From Selenomonas sp. AE3005 (lineage in GTDB: Bacteria > Bacillota > Negativicutes > Selenomonadales > Selenomonadaceae), in NCBI RefSeq assembly GCF_905233635.1, contig NZ_CAJODG010000073.1, positions 1 through 13,670 on the forward strand: a stretch of DNA of 13,670 bases, given 5' to 3'. Shown here piece after piece: positions 1-6,557 of the stretch; the stretch's first letter is position 1, and each line of letters opens with the position of its first letter. Position numbers and translations under genes: made by a program. A model generated the notes under the pieces. The model had not been told where the DNA came from and did not search any database. It saw only the letters and a list, made by a program, of their open reading frames with translations.

Positions 1-1
1 T

Positions 2-106
2 AACGAGAATGTCAGCCAGATAGCTGGAAGGTGCGGTGTGTCACTGGCAACCGTCCATAAGCACCTCAAAAGCTATATGGATGTGGTTCAGAAATATATA
101 GCATGA
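2..106 (+). CDS. C-terminal end of a helix-turn-helix protein (partial, enters from the left)
   Basis: The window opens inside a frame giving 34 residues before TGA at 104-106. The peptide contains a clear helix-turn-helix: VSQIAGRCGVSLATVHKHL, with the turn at CGVS and a recognition helix LATVHKHL. This is the layout seen at the C-termini of serine recombinases and in small DNA-binding regulators; too little is visible to choose between them. The 3' end matters because fragments of it recur: a 32-nt stretch (53-84) reappears at 4938-4969, and the sequence over and after the stop (97-127) reappears at 7344-7374. That makes the gene a possible part of a mobile or duplicated unit. The reading is certain as an HTH; family assignment is open. 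Confidence 0.6.
   Translation, partial: NENVSQIAGRCGVSLATVHKHLKSYMDVVQKYIA
53..84 (+). repeat. Direct repeat copy 1 (HTH gene 3' end)
   Basis: This 32-nt stretch matches 4938-4969 at 29 of 32 positions in the same orientation. Two differences fall in adjacent codons (CAC CTC against CAT ATC) and keep His and change Leu to Ile; the third changes GAT to AAT. This looks like divergence between coding paralogues. The two copies bracket the toxin-antitoxin, mcrBC and nitroreductase block. Confidence 0.7.
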
Positions 107-134
107 TTCATAATTAAATATAAATCATGCTATA
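97..134. repeat. Palindrome and AT-rich repeat, copy 1
   Basis: Perfect 12-bp arms TATAGCATGATT (97-108) and AATCATGCTATA (123-134) flank an AT-rich centre. The segment 97-127 matches 7344-7374 at 29 of 31 positions, and the core AATTAAATATAAATCA occurs again at 9371-9386. Here it straddles the stop codon of the HTH gene. It could act as a weak terminator, a protein-binding site or the end of a mobile unit. Confidence 0.6.
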
Positions 135-141
135 GAGTAGT

Positions 142-172
142 TTTTGTTATCTTTGTAACAAAATGTTATAAT
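142..172 (+). promoter_or_regulatory. Strong promoter of the toxin mRNA, with a dyad over the -35
   Basis: TTGTTA (144-149) is followed by a 17-bp spacer and TATAAT (167-172), which is preceded by TG to form an extended -10 (TGTTATAAT). Start of transcription is expected near 179. A perfect dyad TTTTGTTA/TAACAAAA (142-149 and 156-163) overlaps the -35 and could be a repressor site. Confidence 0.75.
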
Positions 173-231
173 GGTATCTGCCGCGAACCTCTAACCATGG
201 TTTAGTCCTGGCCAAGGAGGGAGGGAGCGTT

Positions 232-327
232 TTGGTCGAAAACATTATCACTTCTTTTGTCGTTGGCCTTTTTAGCAGCCTTACAGCTGCTTGGCTTTAC
301 GACAAGTACCAGAGACGCGGCAAATAG
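232..327 (+). CDS. Small hydrophobic peptide, probable type I toxin
   Basis: A 31-codon frame starts at TTG (232) behind a very strong purine-rich ribosome site (AAGGAGGGAGGGAG, 214-227) and ends at TAG (325-327). The peptide has a short acidic N-terminus, a hydrophobic stretch from about residue 5 to 23 (starting IITSFVVGLF) and a basic tail DKYQRRGK. That is the build of type I toxins such as Fst, TxpA, BsrG and Ldr, which insert in the cytoplasmic membrane. It has its own strong promoter, a ~50-nt leader, a structured 3' UTR and a stable hairpin at 383-409. In the leader, TCCT (207-210) can pair with AGGA (215-218), partly hiding the ribosome site. A convergent small RNA (491-416) is complementary to 232-260. 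Family identity is inferred from build and context, not from a recognised homologue. Confidence 0.7.
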   Translation: MVENIITSFVVGLFSSLTAAWLYDKYQRRGK

Positions 328-345
328 TGCTCCGTTGATGTAAGT

Positions 346-364
346 ACATGGGTAACCGCCATGT
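346..364 (+). other. Stem-loop in toxin mRNA 3' UTR, possible antitoxin contact
   Basis: ACATGG (346-351) pairs with CCATGT (359-364), exposing the loop GUAACCG. The loop GUAACC is complementary to GGUUAC, which sits at the tip of the antitoxin RNA terminator hairpin (+ strand GGTAACC at 432-438, same as 351-357). A loop-loop contact is inferred. Confidence 0.5.
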
Positions 365-382
365 TCCAAAACATCGACACAG

Positions 383-411
383 AAGCCCCCTGCGATAAGC
401 AGGGGGCTTTC
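383..411 (+). terminator. Terminator hairpin of the toxin mRNA
   Basis: An 11-bp perfect stem (383-393 with 399-409, core GCCCCCTGC) closes a 5-nt loop and is followed by a short T run (408-410, then C). The stem is very stable, the T tract poor. It would give a toxin mRNA of about 230 nt. Confidence 0.75.
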
Positions 412-415
412 TAAT

Positions 416-491
416 AGAAAAAAGAGCCTTCGGTAACCAGCCGCATGACTCTTCTCCGGGATGTCTTGGTCGACATCATCACTTCGTTTGT
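416..491 (-). ncRNA. Antitoxin small RNA (predicted)
   Basis: A consensus-like minus promoter (526-498) should start an RNA near 491, and an intrinsic terminator ends it near 416, giving about 76 nt. Its first 26 nt are complementary to the toxin initiation region: 466-473 equals 232-239 (TTGGTCGA), and 473-491 matches 242-260 at 17 of 19 positions, with a 2-nt gap between the two blocks. One of the two differences would be a G-U wobble. Within the RNA, GATGTC and GACATC (472-477 and 460-465 on the + strand) form a stem whose loop GACCAA is complementary to UUGGUC, the toxin start codon and next codon. The two genes are convergent, as in the par/Fst locus of pAD1. The RNA also lies directly downstream of mcrC, so mcrBC read-through would produce it too. 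Confidence 0.7.
418..453 (-). terminator. Terminator of the antitoxin RNA (and possibly mcrBC)
   Basis: On the minus strand AAGAG (453-449) pairs with CTCTT (426-422), followed inward by a small internal loop and CGG/CCG (443-441 with 433-431), loop CUGGUUA, then a run of U (423-418). No other terminator is evident between the mcrC stop and this point. Confidence 0.65.
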
Positions 492-497
492 ATCACT

Positions 498-526
498 ATT
501 ATAGCATAGACATTCTTTCATGGCAA
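498..526 (-). promoter_or_regulatory. Promoter of the antitoxin RNA
   Basis: On the minus strand TTGCCA (526-521), a 17-bp spacer and TATAAT (503-498) with TGC in front (extended -10) form a near-consensus housekeeping promoter. It sits downstream of the mcrC stop codon, so it does not serve mcrBC. Confidence 0.75.
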
Positions 527-573
527 GATTATTGCAACGTTCCTTCTGCCGCAATATTACGTCGCCATATTCT

Positions 574-1626
574 CTACGAGAAATGTTCATCAACAATCTG
601 ATTCAGCTGGGCTGCAATTTCCGAAAAATTACTATTCAAATCCAGTGTCCTTACGCTTATCCTGTTGCCACTCATCTGATAACTGTTATTGGGCTGGACA
701 GCTTCGTCCGTTGCTGCATAGAGCAGCATCCCCGAAACCTTATGCGGCTCTTCGCCATACTCCATATCCTTGTTCTTGACGTAAGTAAATATCTGATACA
801 AATTACCGGAATGGAGCGTATGAACATCGTACTGTGTTTGTGTCGTATGTGTATAATACTTGGCATCGATGATAAGCACCTCACTGCCCCTAGTGAGCAT
901 GATATCACTCTGCATTAACGGCAGCATAGTTCGGACGCCATCATCCACCGCCCAGGGGATCTGTGAAGCTGTTGCTTTCACCTCGGGACATTCCTGGGCA
1001 TAGTATTCGAGAATAAACTTCTCATACAGGCGATTCATCTGTTGCTGGTCGATAAAGGAGGCCAGCTTATACTCGCCATTCTCTGTTGTCAGCAGCATGC
1101 CTTCCAAAACGAAATGGCACAGGCTGATAAGCATACGATAGGTGCTGTTATGCCTGTGAAAGCGGATATCCGACCAACGAATTGTACCAGGAGCAAGTGT
1201 TTCCACATTGGTAAAGAATAGCATTTCCCTTTTCAAATCGTTCTTGTATTTCTGTTCCACTCGTCCATGCCTAATCAAGAACATAGCCGTCGTTTTAAGT
1301 ATCTGATTCAGCAGGTTATTTTCTGAAAGGTCATCATACTCACAGGTCAGCACTCGTTTTCTGGCCAGTTGATTTCTTATGGTTCCCGGCATATCAATCT
1401 TGCCATGAACAGCCGCCAGATTTTCCTTATGGCTCAGATATTCCCGATACAAGCCCTGCTTCAGCTGCCGTCCAATCCCTTTCGCCAGTATCGCGGCGAA
1501 AAGATTATGCATATTCTCAAACTCTTCAGCGGCAACATCCTTATAATCTTCCTGCTTCAATATCGTGAATGCATACGAAAGCATGTAATATATGTTCTTT
1601 ATAAAGATGCTCTTATCCTTAATCAT
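574..1626 (-). CDS. mcrC: McrC, nuclease subunit of a McrBC-type restriction system
   Basis: This 350-residue protein is recognisable as McrC: an N-terminal beta-rich and helical region that docks on the McrB ring, then a C-terminal PD-(D/E)xK nuclease core. The catalytic residues are visible as D241 (in MQSDIML) and D254-A255-K256 (LIIDAKYY), followed by the NLYQIFTYV helix typical of the family. In McrBC systems McrC cuts DNA carrying modified cytosines after McrB recognises the sites and translocates with GTP; the two act as a cytoplasmic defence complex against modified phage or plasmid DNA. The ATG overlaps the mcrB stop in an ATGA, indicating translational coupling. Length is normal and all key residues are present, so the gene should be active. 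The antitoxin RNA is encoded just beyond its stop. Confidence 0.9.
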   Translation of the reverse strand: MIKDKSIFIKNIYYMLSYAFTILKQEDYKDVAAEEFENMHNLFAAILAKGIGRQLKQGLYREYLSHKENLAAVHGKIDMPGTIRNQLARKRVLTCEYDDLSENNLLNQILKTTAMFLIRHGRVEQKYKNDLKREMLFFTNVETLAPGTIRWSDIRFHRHNSTYRMLISLCHFVLEGMLLTTENGEYKLASFIDQQQMNRLYEKFILEYYAQECPEVKATASQIPWAVDDGVRTMLPLMQSDIMLTRGSEVLIIDAKYYTHTTQTQYDVHTLHSGNLYQIFTYVKNKDMEYGEEPHKVSGMLLYAATDEAVQPNNSYQMSGNRISVRTLDLNSNFSEIAAQLNQIVDEHFS

Positions 1627-4067
1627 TGGAACACACCCTGCAGAATATTGGTCCAGCGCTGGAGTTTGTTCGTATCATCAAACCAGTATTCATTAAGCAT
1701 GGGCAGGATATCATAGTCAACGATAGAACGCAGCCATTCATCCGTACATGCATCCGCGCCACAAAAATAGCTATGACCAATACAAAAGCCTTTCCCTAGG
1801 GATTTATCGAGCGCTATTTCCCTGTTCAGTTCTTTGATTTTGTCTACCAGCTCATTTAGGACTTCGTTGTTCAAAGCGTTCTGGTAACGAATAAAGCCTT
1901 CGGAATCAAAGCCCGGTTCCATCTCAAAGAAACTAAACCGCCGACGGAGAGCATAATCTATCATGGCCAGGCTGCGGTCTGCCGTATTCATCATGCCGAT
2001 GATATAGAGATTCTTCGGCACGGAAAACTGCAATCCGTTGTAAGCCATTGTGATGGGCTTTCCTCTATAAGCCTTTTCAATCAGCATCAACAGCTCACCG
2101 AAAATCTTGCTTATGTTGCCGCGGTTGATTTCATCAATGATGAAGAAAAAATCCTTGTCCGGCTGATTAGCCGCCTTCTGGCAAAAATGATAAAAGATAC
2201 CATACTTAAGCTGGAAACCATCTTCGACAGGTTTATAGCCCATCATAAAATCCTCATAGGAATAGTTCTGATGGAACTGTACAAAGGCAATGCGATTATC
2301 GTCTTTTTCCCCCATCATGGCCCATGCTAGCCGCCGCGCGGCAAAGGTCTTGCCAACGCCCGGCGCCCCTTGCAAGATAATGTTTTTCTTATTGCGCAGA
2401 ATTCCCACCAGGTTCTCATAGCGCTTTTCCGTCATGTACACTTCATCAAGAAAGTCACGCTTCGTGTACTCTTCAATATTATCCGTAACCGCCACAGGGT
2501 TATCCTCGCGGATAACGTCCATAATGAATTCATACTCATCTTTTGTGAGCTTAAACAGGCTCCCCTGCTGATTCTGAAAATACTCCATGTTTTTCAGTTC
2601 AGGACAATCCTTCAAGACCGCATAATCAATGGGAGAGTTGAGCCCTTCGACTTTTTCAAAAAATAGTTTTTGACCATCCTGCTCAGCAACCACCTTGCAA
2701 ATAGACACAATCTGCTTTACCGGAGTTGATTCATAGCCAATAACTATATCCCCTGTCTTAGCATCAAGGAAATTTTGAAATATCCGGCGCTTGTTGCCAT
2801 TCTTATTATACAGTGTATACCCCTGCGTCTTGCCAATGCCGAGATTAGCAAGGCTCCAAATCTTCGGATTGGCATTCAACCACCAGTAATGCGTATCCCC
2901 GTACTCCGGACTTTCCTCCCTCACCTTCCACTCAAACTTCATGATGTCAAATTCTGCGAGGGCCTCCATCAGCTCCGGACGTAGTTTCCAAATATAGTTT
3001 CCGGGAACATCATGCCCTGCGTTCTTCCCTTGGAAGAGGATTGGCCAGTAACGACTTTGCCCATCATCCCGCTTAGATAAAGGACACTGTGTTTCCTTGT
3101 ATATTCTTTTCGCCAGCTGCGTACAATACCCACTAATAGCGGAGGACAATTTATTATACTTTTTGGCAATCTGTGTGCAGGTAGCTGCGCCCCCCATTTC
3201 ATAGAATGCCGCCAACATTCCGCCCCAAACTGGACCGATTATCTTTTTGTTCCCCAGAATGCTCAGCCATTTTTCCTTGGTCAGACCTGGATGGTACTCA
3301 TCGACAGCAGGAAACCAGTCATCTGAAAAAAGTCCTGTATCCTTCTCATCCAACACATCATCGGCCTCAGAAGTGTTACTTTTTCCTTGTGCAACATACC
3401 TGCTGATATAAAAAACAACATCCAAAGCCAGTGTTTTTAATTCTGGATCGGGATAGCACGTCTCAGTCAGCTGTGACCTAAACAGGCTCACCAGCTCAGC
3501 ATCCTCCTGCAATACTGAACTAACCGTATTATGCAGATTAAGGCAGGCGCGAAGGTTCTCAGTATATGCTCCTTTCTTGAATTGGTAATCCGCTTCAAGT
3601 TCTTGGGCAGTTTTTTTGACCTCACCAAACTTGTATATATAGTATTTGTCTGGATAACGCAACCAAAGATATGTTGTGATTGCATTCTCATGCTGGTAAT
3701 GCTGTACTGCCCCATTCCCATACTTATCCAAAAGGACCGCAGACTGCAGCTTGAAGTTATTAATCCGCTCGTAAACATCCTTGCTTTCGTCATAAAGCGC
3801 CAAGAACATTGACCGAACTTCTTCAGGTGCCTGTTGGGAAAATTCAATCATCATTCCTTTGGGAAAATTATTGGCAGATGCAAGTAAATTCGCAGTCTTA
3901 TCCAAGGAGCGGGTCAGCATCTCCGTAAAATCCTGAGCATTAACATCCCAATTATCCTGAAAGCATTTTACTGCTTCCCATTTGAATTTTTCGTTTTTCC
4001 ACTGCCAACCAGCCAAGTCCTGCTTATACTGAATTAATATTTCCTGCAGCCGTGCACGATTTACCAT
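1623..4067 (-). CDS. mcrB: McrB-like AAA+ GTPase with an EVE-type reader domain
   Basis: The 814-residue protein is a McrB-type motor. Residues 1-250 form a helical N-terminal region that I do not recognise as a named domain. Residues about 275-330 look like a winged helix (GGAATCTQIAKKYNKLSSAI). About 391-515 resembles an EVE/PUA-like fold (HYWWLNANPKIW, then GDIVIGYEST), a known reader of modified bases. The AAA+ module follows: Walker A GAPGVGKT (567-574), Walker B FFFIIDEINRG (D645, E646), the sensor MMNTADRS (692-699) and arginines 708-710. McrB binds modified DNA and hydrolyses GTP, driving McrC. The start at 4067 is preceded by GAGG about ten bases upstream. It is much longer than E. 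coli McrB (459 residues) because of the added reader domains, so the recognised modification probably differs. No strong promoter was found in the 105-bp gap above it. Confidence 0.88.
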   Translation of the reverse strand: MVNRARLQEILIQYKQDLAGWQWKNEKFKWEAVKCFQDNWDVNAQDFTEMLTRSLDKTANLLASANNFPKGMMIEFSQQAPEEVRSMFLALYDESKDVYERINNFKLQSAVLLDKYGNGAVQHYQHENAITTYLWLRYPDKYYIYKFGEVKKTAQELEADYQFKKGAYTENLRACLNLHNTVSSVLQEDAELVSLFRSQLTETCYPDPELKTLALDVVFYISRYVAQGKSNTSEADDVLDEKDTGLFSDDWFPAVDEYHPGLTKEKWLSILGNKKIIGPVWGGMLAAFYEMGGAATCTQIAKKYNKLSSAISGYCTQLAKRIYKETQCPLSKRDDGQSRYWPILFQGKNAGHDVPGNYIWKLRPELMEALAEFDIMKFEWKVREESPEYGDTHYWWLNANPKIWSLANLGIGKTQGYTLYNKNGNKRRIFQNFLDAKTGDIVIGYESTPVKQIVSICKVVAEQDGQKLFFEKVEGLNSPIDYAVLKDCPELKNMEYFQNQQGSLFKLTKDEYEFIMDVIREDNPVAVTDNIEEYTKRDFLDEVYMTEKRYENLVGILRNKKNIILQGAPGVGKTFAARRLAWAMMGEKDDNRIAFVQFHQNYSYEDFMMGYKPVEDGFQLKYGIFYHFCQKAANQPDKDFFFIIDEINRGNISKIFGELLMLIEKAYRGKPITMAYNGLQFSVPKNLYIIGMMNTADRSLAMIDYALRRRFSFFEMEPGFDSEGFIRYQNALNNEVLNELVDKIKELNREIALDKSLGKGFCIGHSYFCGADACTDEWLRSIVDYDILPMLNEYWFDDTNKLQRWTNILQGVFQ

Positions 4068-4172
4068 AACACCATTACCTCACTATTTAGGTGGCTTCAC
4101 ATAAGATGTATGTTTTTTTCTTCTGTACCTCAATAGCCACTTCTGCAACTTGTATCTGCCTGAAAACTACTG

Positions 4173-4769
4173 TTACCGAAATACCTTAACTCTTTCCTCG
4201 ATGGGCATTTTTTCTATGGGCTGGGGCGGTGCCAACGGGGCACCGAAGACCATCTGTGCTACCAAGCTCCAGCTTTTTGGCACAGCAAAGTGTGCCTTGA
4301 CCTCATCATCAATCAAGGGATTGTAATGCTGGATATTAACCCCCAGCCCCATGTCGGCCAACTGGGTCCAAATGGCAAACTGCACCATTCCATTGGCCTG
4401 GGAGGCCCAAATGGGGAAATTATCCGCATAGGAAGGAAATTTTTCCTGCATGGCCTTGACCGTAGCTGTTTCCTCAAAGAACAGCACCGTGCCATAACCC
4501 GCCGCGAAACTGTCAATCTTCGTTTCTGTAGCTCCGAACTTATCTGCAGGCACTATGCGCCGCAGGGTTTCTTTTGTAATGTCCCAGATTTTCTCGTGAT
4601 GTTCGCCCATGGCCAAAATCACCCGTGCCGACTGCATATTAAAAGCCGACGGCGCTTCCTGGGTCATGCGCTCCACCGCAGCAACAATCTGAGACGGCAG
4701 CCCCTTGATGTCCTTGCCCAAAGCATAGTTCGTACGACGGTTGATAACCGCTTCCTGAAAGCATTTCAT
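4173..4769 (-). CDS. Nitroreductase family protein, FRM2/HBN1-like
   Basis: A 198-residue FMN-dependent nitroreductase-fold protein. Recognisable elements are the N-terminal RRTNYALGK flavin phosphate contact, APSAFNMQSAR, the long central FAAGYGTVLFFEE helix, FPSYADNFPIWASQ, and GLGVNIQHYNPLID before the C-terminal AQMVFGAP. These are hallmarks of the small FRM2/HBN1 subgroup, whose bacterial members reduce nitroaromatics and quinones with NAD(P)H; the physiological substrate is usually unknown. The length is complete for the group. The start at 4769 follows a good ribosome site (AGGGAGGAAT, just upstream). It is followed on the same strand by mcrB after 105 bp with no clear terminator between, so read-through into mcrBC is possible. 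Its promoter region carries a dyad between -35 and -10. Confidence 0.85.
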   Translation of the reverse strand: MKCFQEAVINRRTNYALGKDIKGLPSQIVAAVERMTQEAPSAFNMQSARVILAMGEHHEKIWDITKETLRRIVPADKFGATETKIDSFAAGYGTVLFFEETATVKAMQEKFPSYADNFPIWASQANGMVQFAIWTQLADMGLGVNIQHYNPLIDDEVKAHFAVPKSWSLVAQMVFGAPLAPPQPIEKMPIEERVKVFR

Positions 4770-4813
4770 TCCTATTCCTCCCTTGCATTTTTCTAAAAAA
4801 TCTAACTAAATTC

Positions 4814-4842
4814 AGCTTACTGCAATGGTTCCCCATTGTCAA
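4814..4842 (-). promoter_or_regulatory. Nitroreductase promoter with a dyad operator
   Basis: On the minus strand a perfect TTGACA (4842-4837) is followed 17 bp later by a poor TAAGCT (4819-4814). A perfect dyad CAATGG-N4-CCATTG (4823-4838) lies between them and touches the -35, which suits a MarR- or TetR-type repressor. No such regulator gene is in the window. Confidence 0.45.
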
Positions 4843-4908
4843 TCCTAACCAGAAGACCTTGAGCCAAATTGCTCATGGTTTGGTGAGAAATTGACTGAGT
4901 AGATAATT

Positions 4909-4933
4909 GGCGTAGCAACAGCTACGCCTTTTT
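4909..4933 (+). terminator. Orphan rho-independent terminator
   Basis: GGCGTAGC (4909-4916) and GCTACGCC (4921-4928) form an 8-bp stem with loop AACA and a run of five T. It points along the plus strand, but no plus-strand gene lies upstream in the window back to the toxin locus. It may be a relic of a lost gene or end an unseen RNA. Confidence 0.65.
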
Positions 4934-4937
4934 GCGT

Positions 4938-4994
4938 GTCCATAAGCATATCAAAAGCTATATGAATGTAGGAGGTTCGCTAATCAAAAAATGA
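4938..4994 (+). pseudogene. Relic of an HTH gene 3' end (direct repeat copy 2)
   Basis: Bases 4938-4969 match 53-84 at 29 of 32 positions. Read in the same frame they give VHKHIKSYMNV, aligning with VHKHLKSYMDV of the left-edge HTH protein, and the frame closes at TGA 4992-4994. Upstream, the frame runs into the orphan terminator and a stop at 4899-4901, so no HTH is left. It is a stranded gene end, either an old duplication or a junction left by insertion of the mcrBC block. Confidence 0.6.
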
Positions 4995-4995
4995 C

Positions 4996-5042
4996 TTGTC
5001 AGCCGCTCCTTTTTGTATTACACTATATGTAAGTAAATTACA
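4996..5042 (+). promoter_or_regulatory. umuC operon promoter with three TTACA/TGTAA half-sites
   Basis: TTGTCA (4996-5001), 17-bp spacer, TACACT (5019-5024). Overlapping the -10 and expected start are TTACA (5018-5022), TGTAA (5028-5032) and TTACA (5038-5042), alternating in direction with 5-bp gaps, so the half-sites repeat every 10 bp on one face of the helix. This looks like a repressor operator. It is not the GAAC-N4-GTTC LexA box usual in Bacillota. Confidence 0.55.
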
Positions 5043-5057
5043 CAATAGGGTGTTATC

Positions 5058-6557
5058 ATGGAAAAGTCAAATTATATTGCCATTGACCTGAAATCCTTTT
5101 ATGCGTCGGTGGAGTGTGTGGAGCGGGGGCTTGACCCATTGACCACCAACCTTGTAGTGGCTGACGAGTCAAGAACGGAAAAGACCATCTGCCTCGCTGC
5201 TACTCCTGCCATTAAGTCCTACGGGGTGCCGGGGCGGGCACGGCTGTTTGAGGTGGTGCAGAAAATAAAAATGGCCAATGCTGGGCGTCGGTTCTTTGCG
5301 CCGGGGCACAAGCTCACCGGGGAATCCTGTGATGCTTTGGAACTGGCCAAGAATCCAAGCCTTGCCATCAGTTACCTTGTGGCTCCGCCTCGTATGGCGT
5401 TATACATGGCCTACAGTGCGCGGGTCTATGGTGTATACCTGCGTTATATTTCACCCCATGACATTCATCCTTATTCCATTGACGAGGTGTTCATCCACGC
5501 CGCGCCTTACCTTAATACCTACAAAATGACCGCTCATCAGCTGGCTATGAAGATGGTGCGGGAAGTGCTGGCGGAAACCGGTATCACGGCCACGGCAGGA
5601 ATCGGCACCAATATGTATTTGGCCAAAGTGGCCATGGACATTACCGCCAAGCACATGGAGCCTGACAAGGATGGCGTGTGCATTGCTGAACTCAATGAAA
5701 TGAGTTACCGGCAAAAACTTTGGGCGCATACCCCGCTTACTGACTTTTGGCGCATCGGCTCCGGATATGCCCGGAAGCTGGTGGATATGGGTTTGTACTC
5801 TATGGGCGATATTGCCCGCTATTCCCTGCTGCCATTTGGGGAGCAGAACCTGTATAAGGTCTTTGGGGTCAATGCAGAACTATTGATTGACCATTCATGG
5901 GGCTATGAACCCTGCAATATTGAACAGGTCAAATCCTACCGCCCTGCCAGCACCAGCCTTTCCAGTGGTCAGGTGCTGCATGAGCCGTACACCCATGAAC
6001 AGGGGCGTCTTATCGTCTGGGAAATGACCGACCAGCTTATTCTTGAACTCGTGGAAAAACGGCTGGTGACCAATCAGATTGTGCTGGATGTGGGCTACGA
6101 CCGGGAAAATATAGCCAGAGGCTATACGGGTCCAATTCACATTGACCACTATGGGCGCAAGGTGCCGAAAAGTGCCCATGGTACGGTGAGCCTTGACCGC
6201 CACACTTCTTCCACCAAGAAGCTGCTACGGGAGACGCTGGCGCTCTATGAGCGTATCACTATTCCGGGGCTGCTTGTCCGTCGCATCAATGTGACCGCAG
6301 GTAGGCTTATCTCAGAGGATAGTCTTACCAGTCAAAAGGAAGCTGTGGTGCAGTTCAATCTCTTTGACAATTTAGAGCAGCGGGTCAAACAGGAAGAAGC
6401 TGACCAACGGGTGGAGAAAAGGGAAAAATCCCTGCAACAGGCTATGCTATCCATCCGTCACCGTTTTGGAAAAAACGCCATTCTCAAGGCAGCCAACCTC
6501 AAAAAAGAAGCCCGCACCATTGCCCGCAACGGCGAGATAGGAGGACACAAGGCATGA
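5058..6557 (+). CDS. Y-family translesion DNA polymerase, UmuC/UvrX type
   Basis: A 499-residue Y-family polymerase that copies past damaged bases. The first catalytic motif is AIDLKSFYASVE (D10, with the steric-gate region FY at 14-15); the second is SIDEVF (S140, D142, E143). GIGTNMYLAK (181-190) matches the family palm motif, and WRIGSGYARKL (231-241) is the thumb helix-hairpin region. Residues about 320-410 are the little-finger domain. QFNLF (432-436) fits the beta-clamp binding pentapeptide QLxLF. The C-terminus RFGKNAILKA...NGEIGGHKA is typical of the UvrX/YqjW branch found on Bacillota chromosomes, prophages and plasmids. It is longer than E. coli UmuC (422). ATG 5058 has only a modest ribosome site (AGGGTG). 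The stop overlaps the next start (ATGA). Expression is likely controlled through the 5018-5042 sites. Confidence 0.92.
   Translation: MEKSNYIAIDLKSFYASVECVERGLDPLTTNLVVADESRTEKTICLAATPAIKSYGVPGRARLFEVVQKIKMANAGRRFFAPGHKLTGESCDALELAKNPSLAISYLVAPPRMALYMAYSARVYGVYLRYISPHDIHPYSIDEVFIHAAPYLNTYKMTAHQLAMKMVREVLAETGITATAGIGTNMYLAKVAMDITAKHMEPDKDGVCIAELNEMSYRQKLWAHTPLTDFWRIGSGYARKLVDMGLYSMGDIARYSLLPFGEQNLYKVFGVNAELLIDHSWGYEPCNIEQVKSYRPASTSLSSGQVLHEPYTHEQGRLIVWEMTDQLILELVEKRLVTNQIVLDVGYDRENIARGYTGPIHIDHYGRKVPKSAHGTVSLDRHTSSTKKLLRETLALYERITIPGLLVRRINVTAGRLISEDSLTSQKEAVVQFNLFDNLEQRVKQEEADQRVEKREKSLQQAMLSIRHRFGKNAILKAANLKKEARTIARNGEIGGHKA

Noticed and set aside
411..596. Minus-strand 61-codon frame overlapping the mcrC end
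   Set aside because: It contains the antitoxin RNA promoter and terminator, has no ribosome site and its composition is not protein-like.
4290..4796. Plus-strand 168-codon frame
   Set aside because: It is a shadow of the nitroreductase, whose family motifs are clear on the minus strand.
4996..5057. LexA box before umuC
   Set aside because: No GAAC-N4-GTTC-type site was found; the dyads there are of TTACA/TGTAA type.
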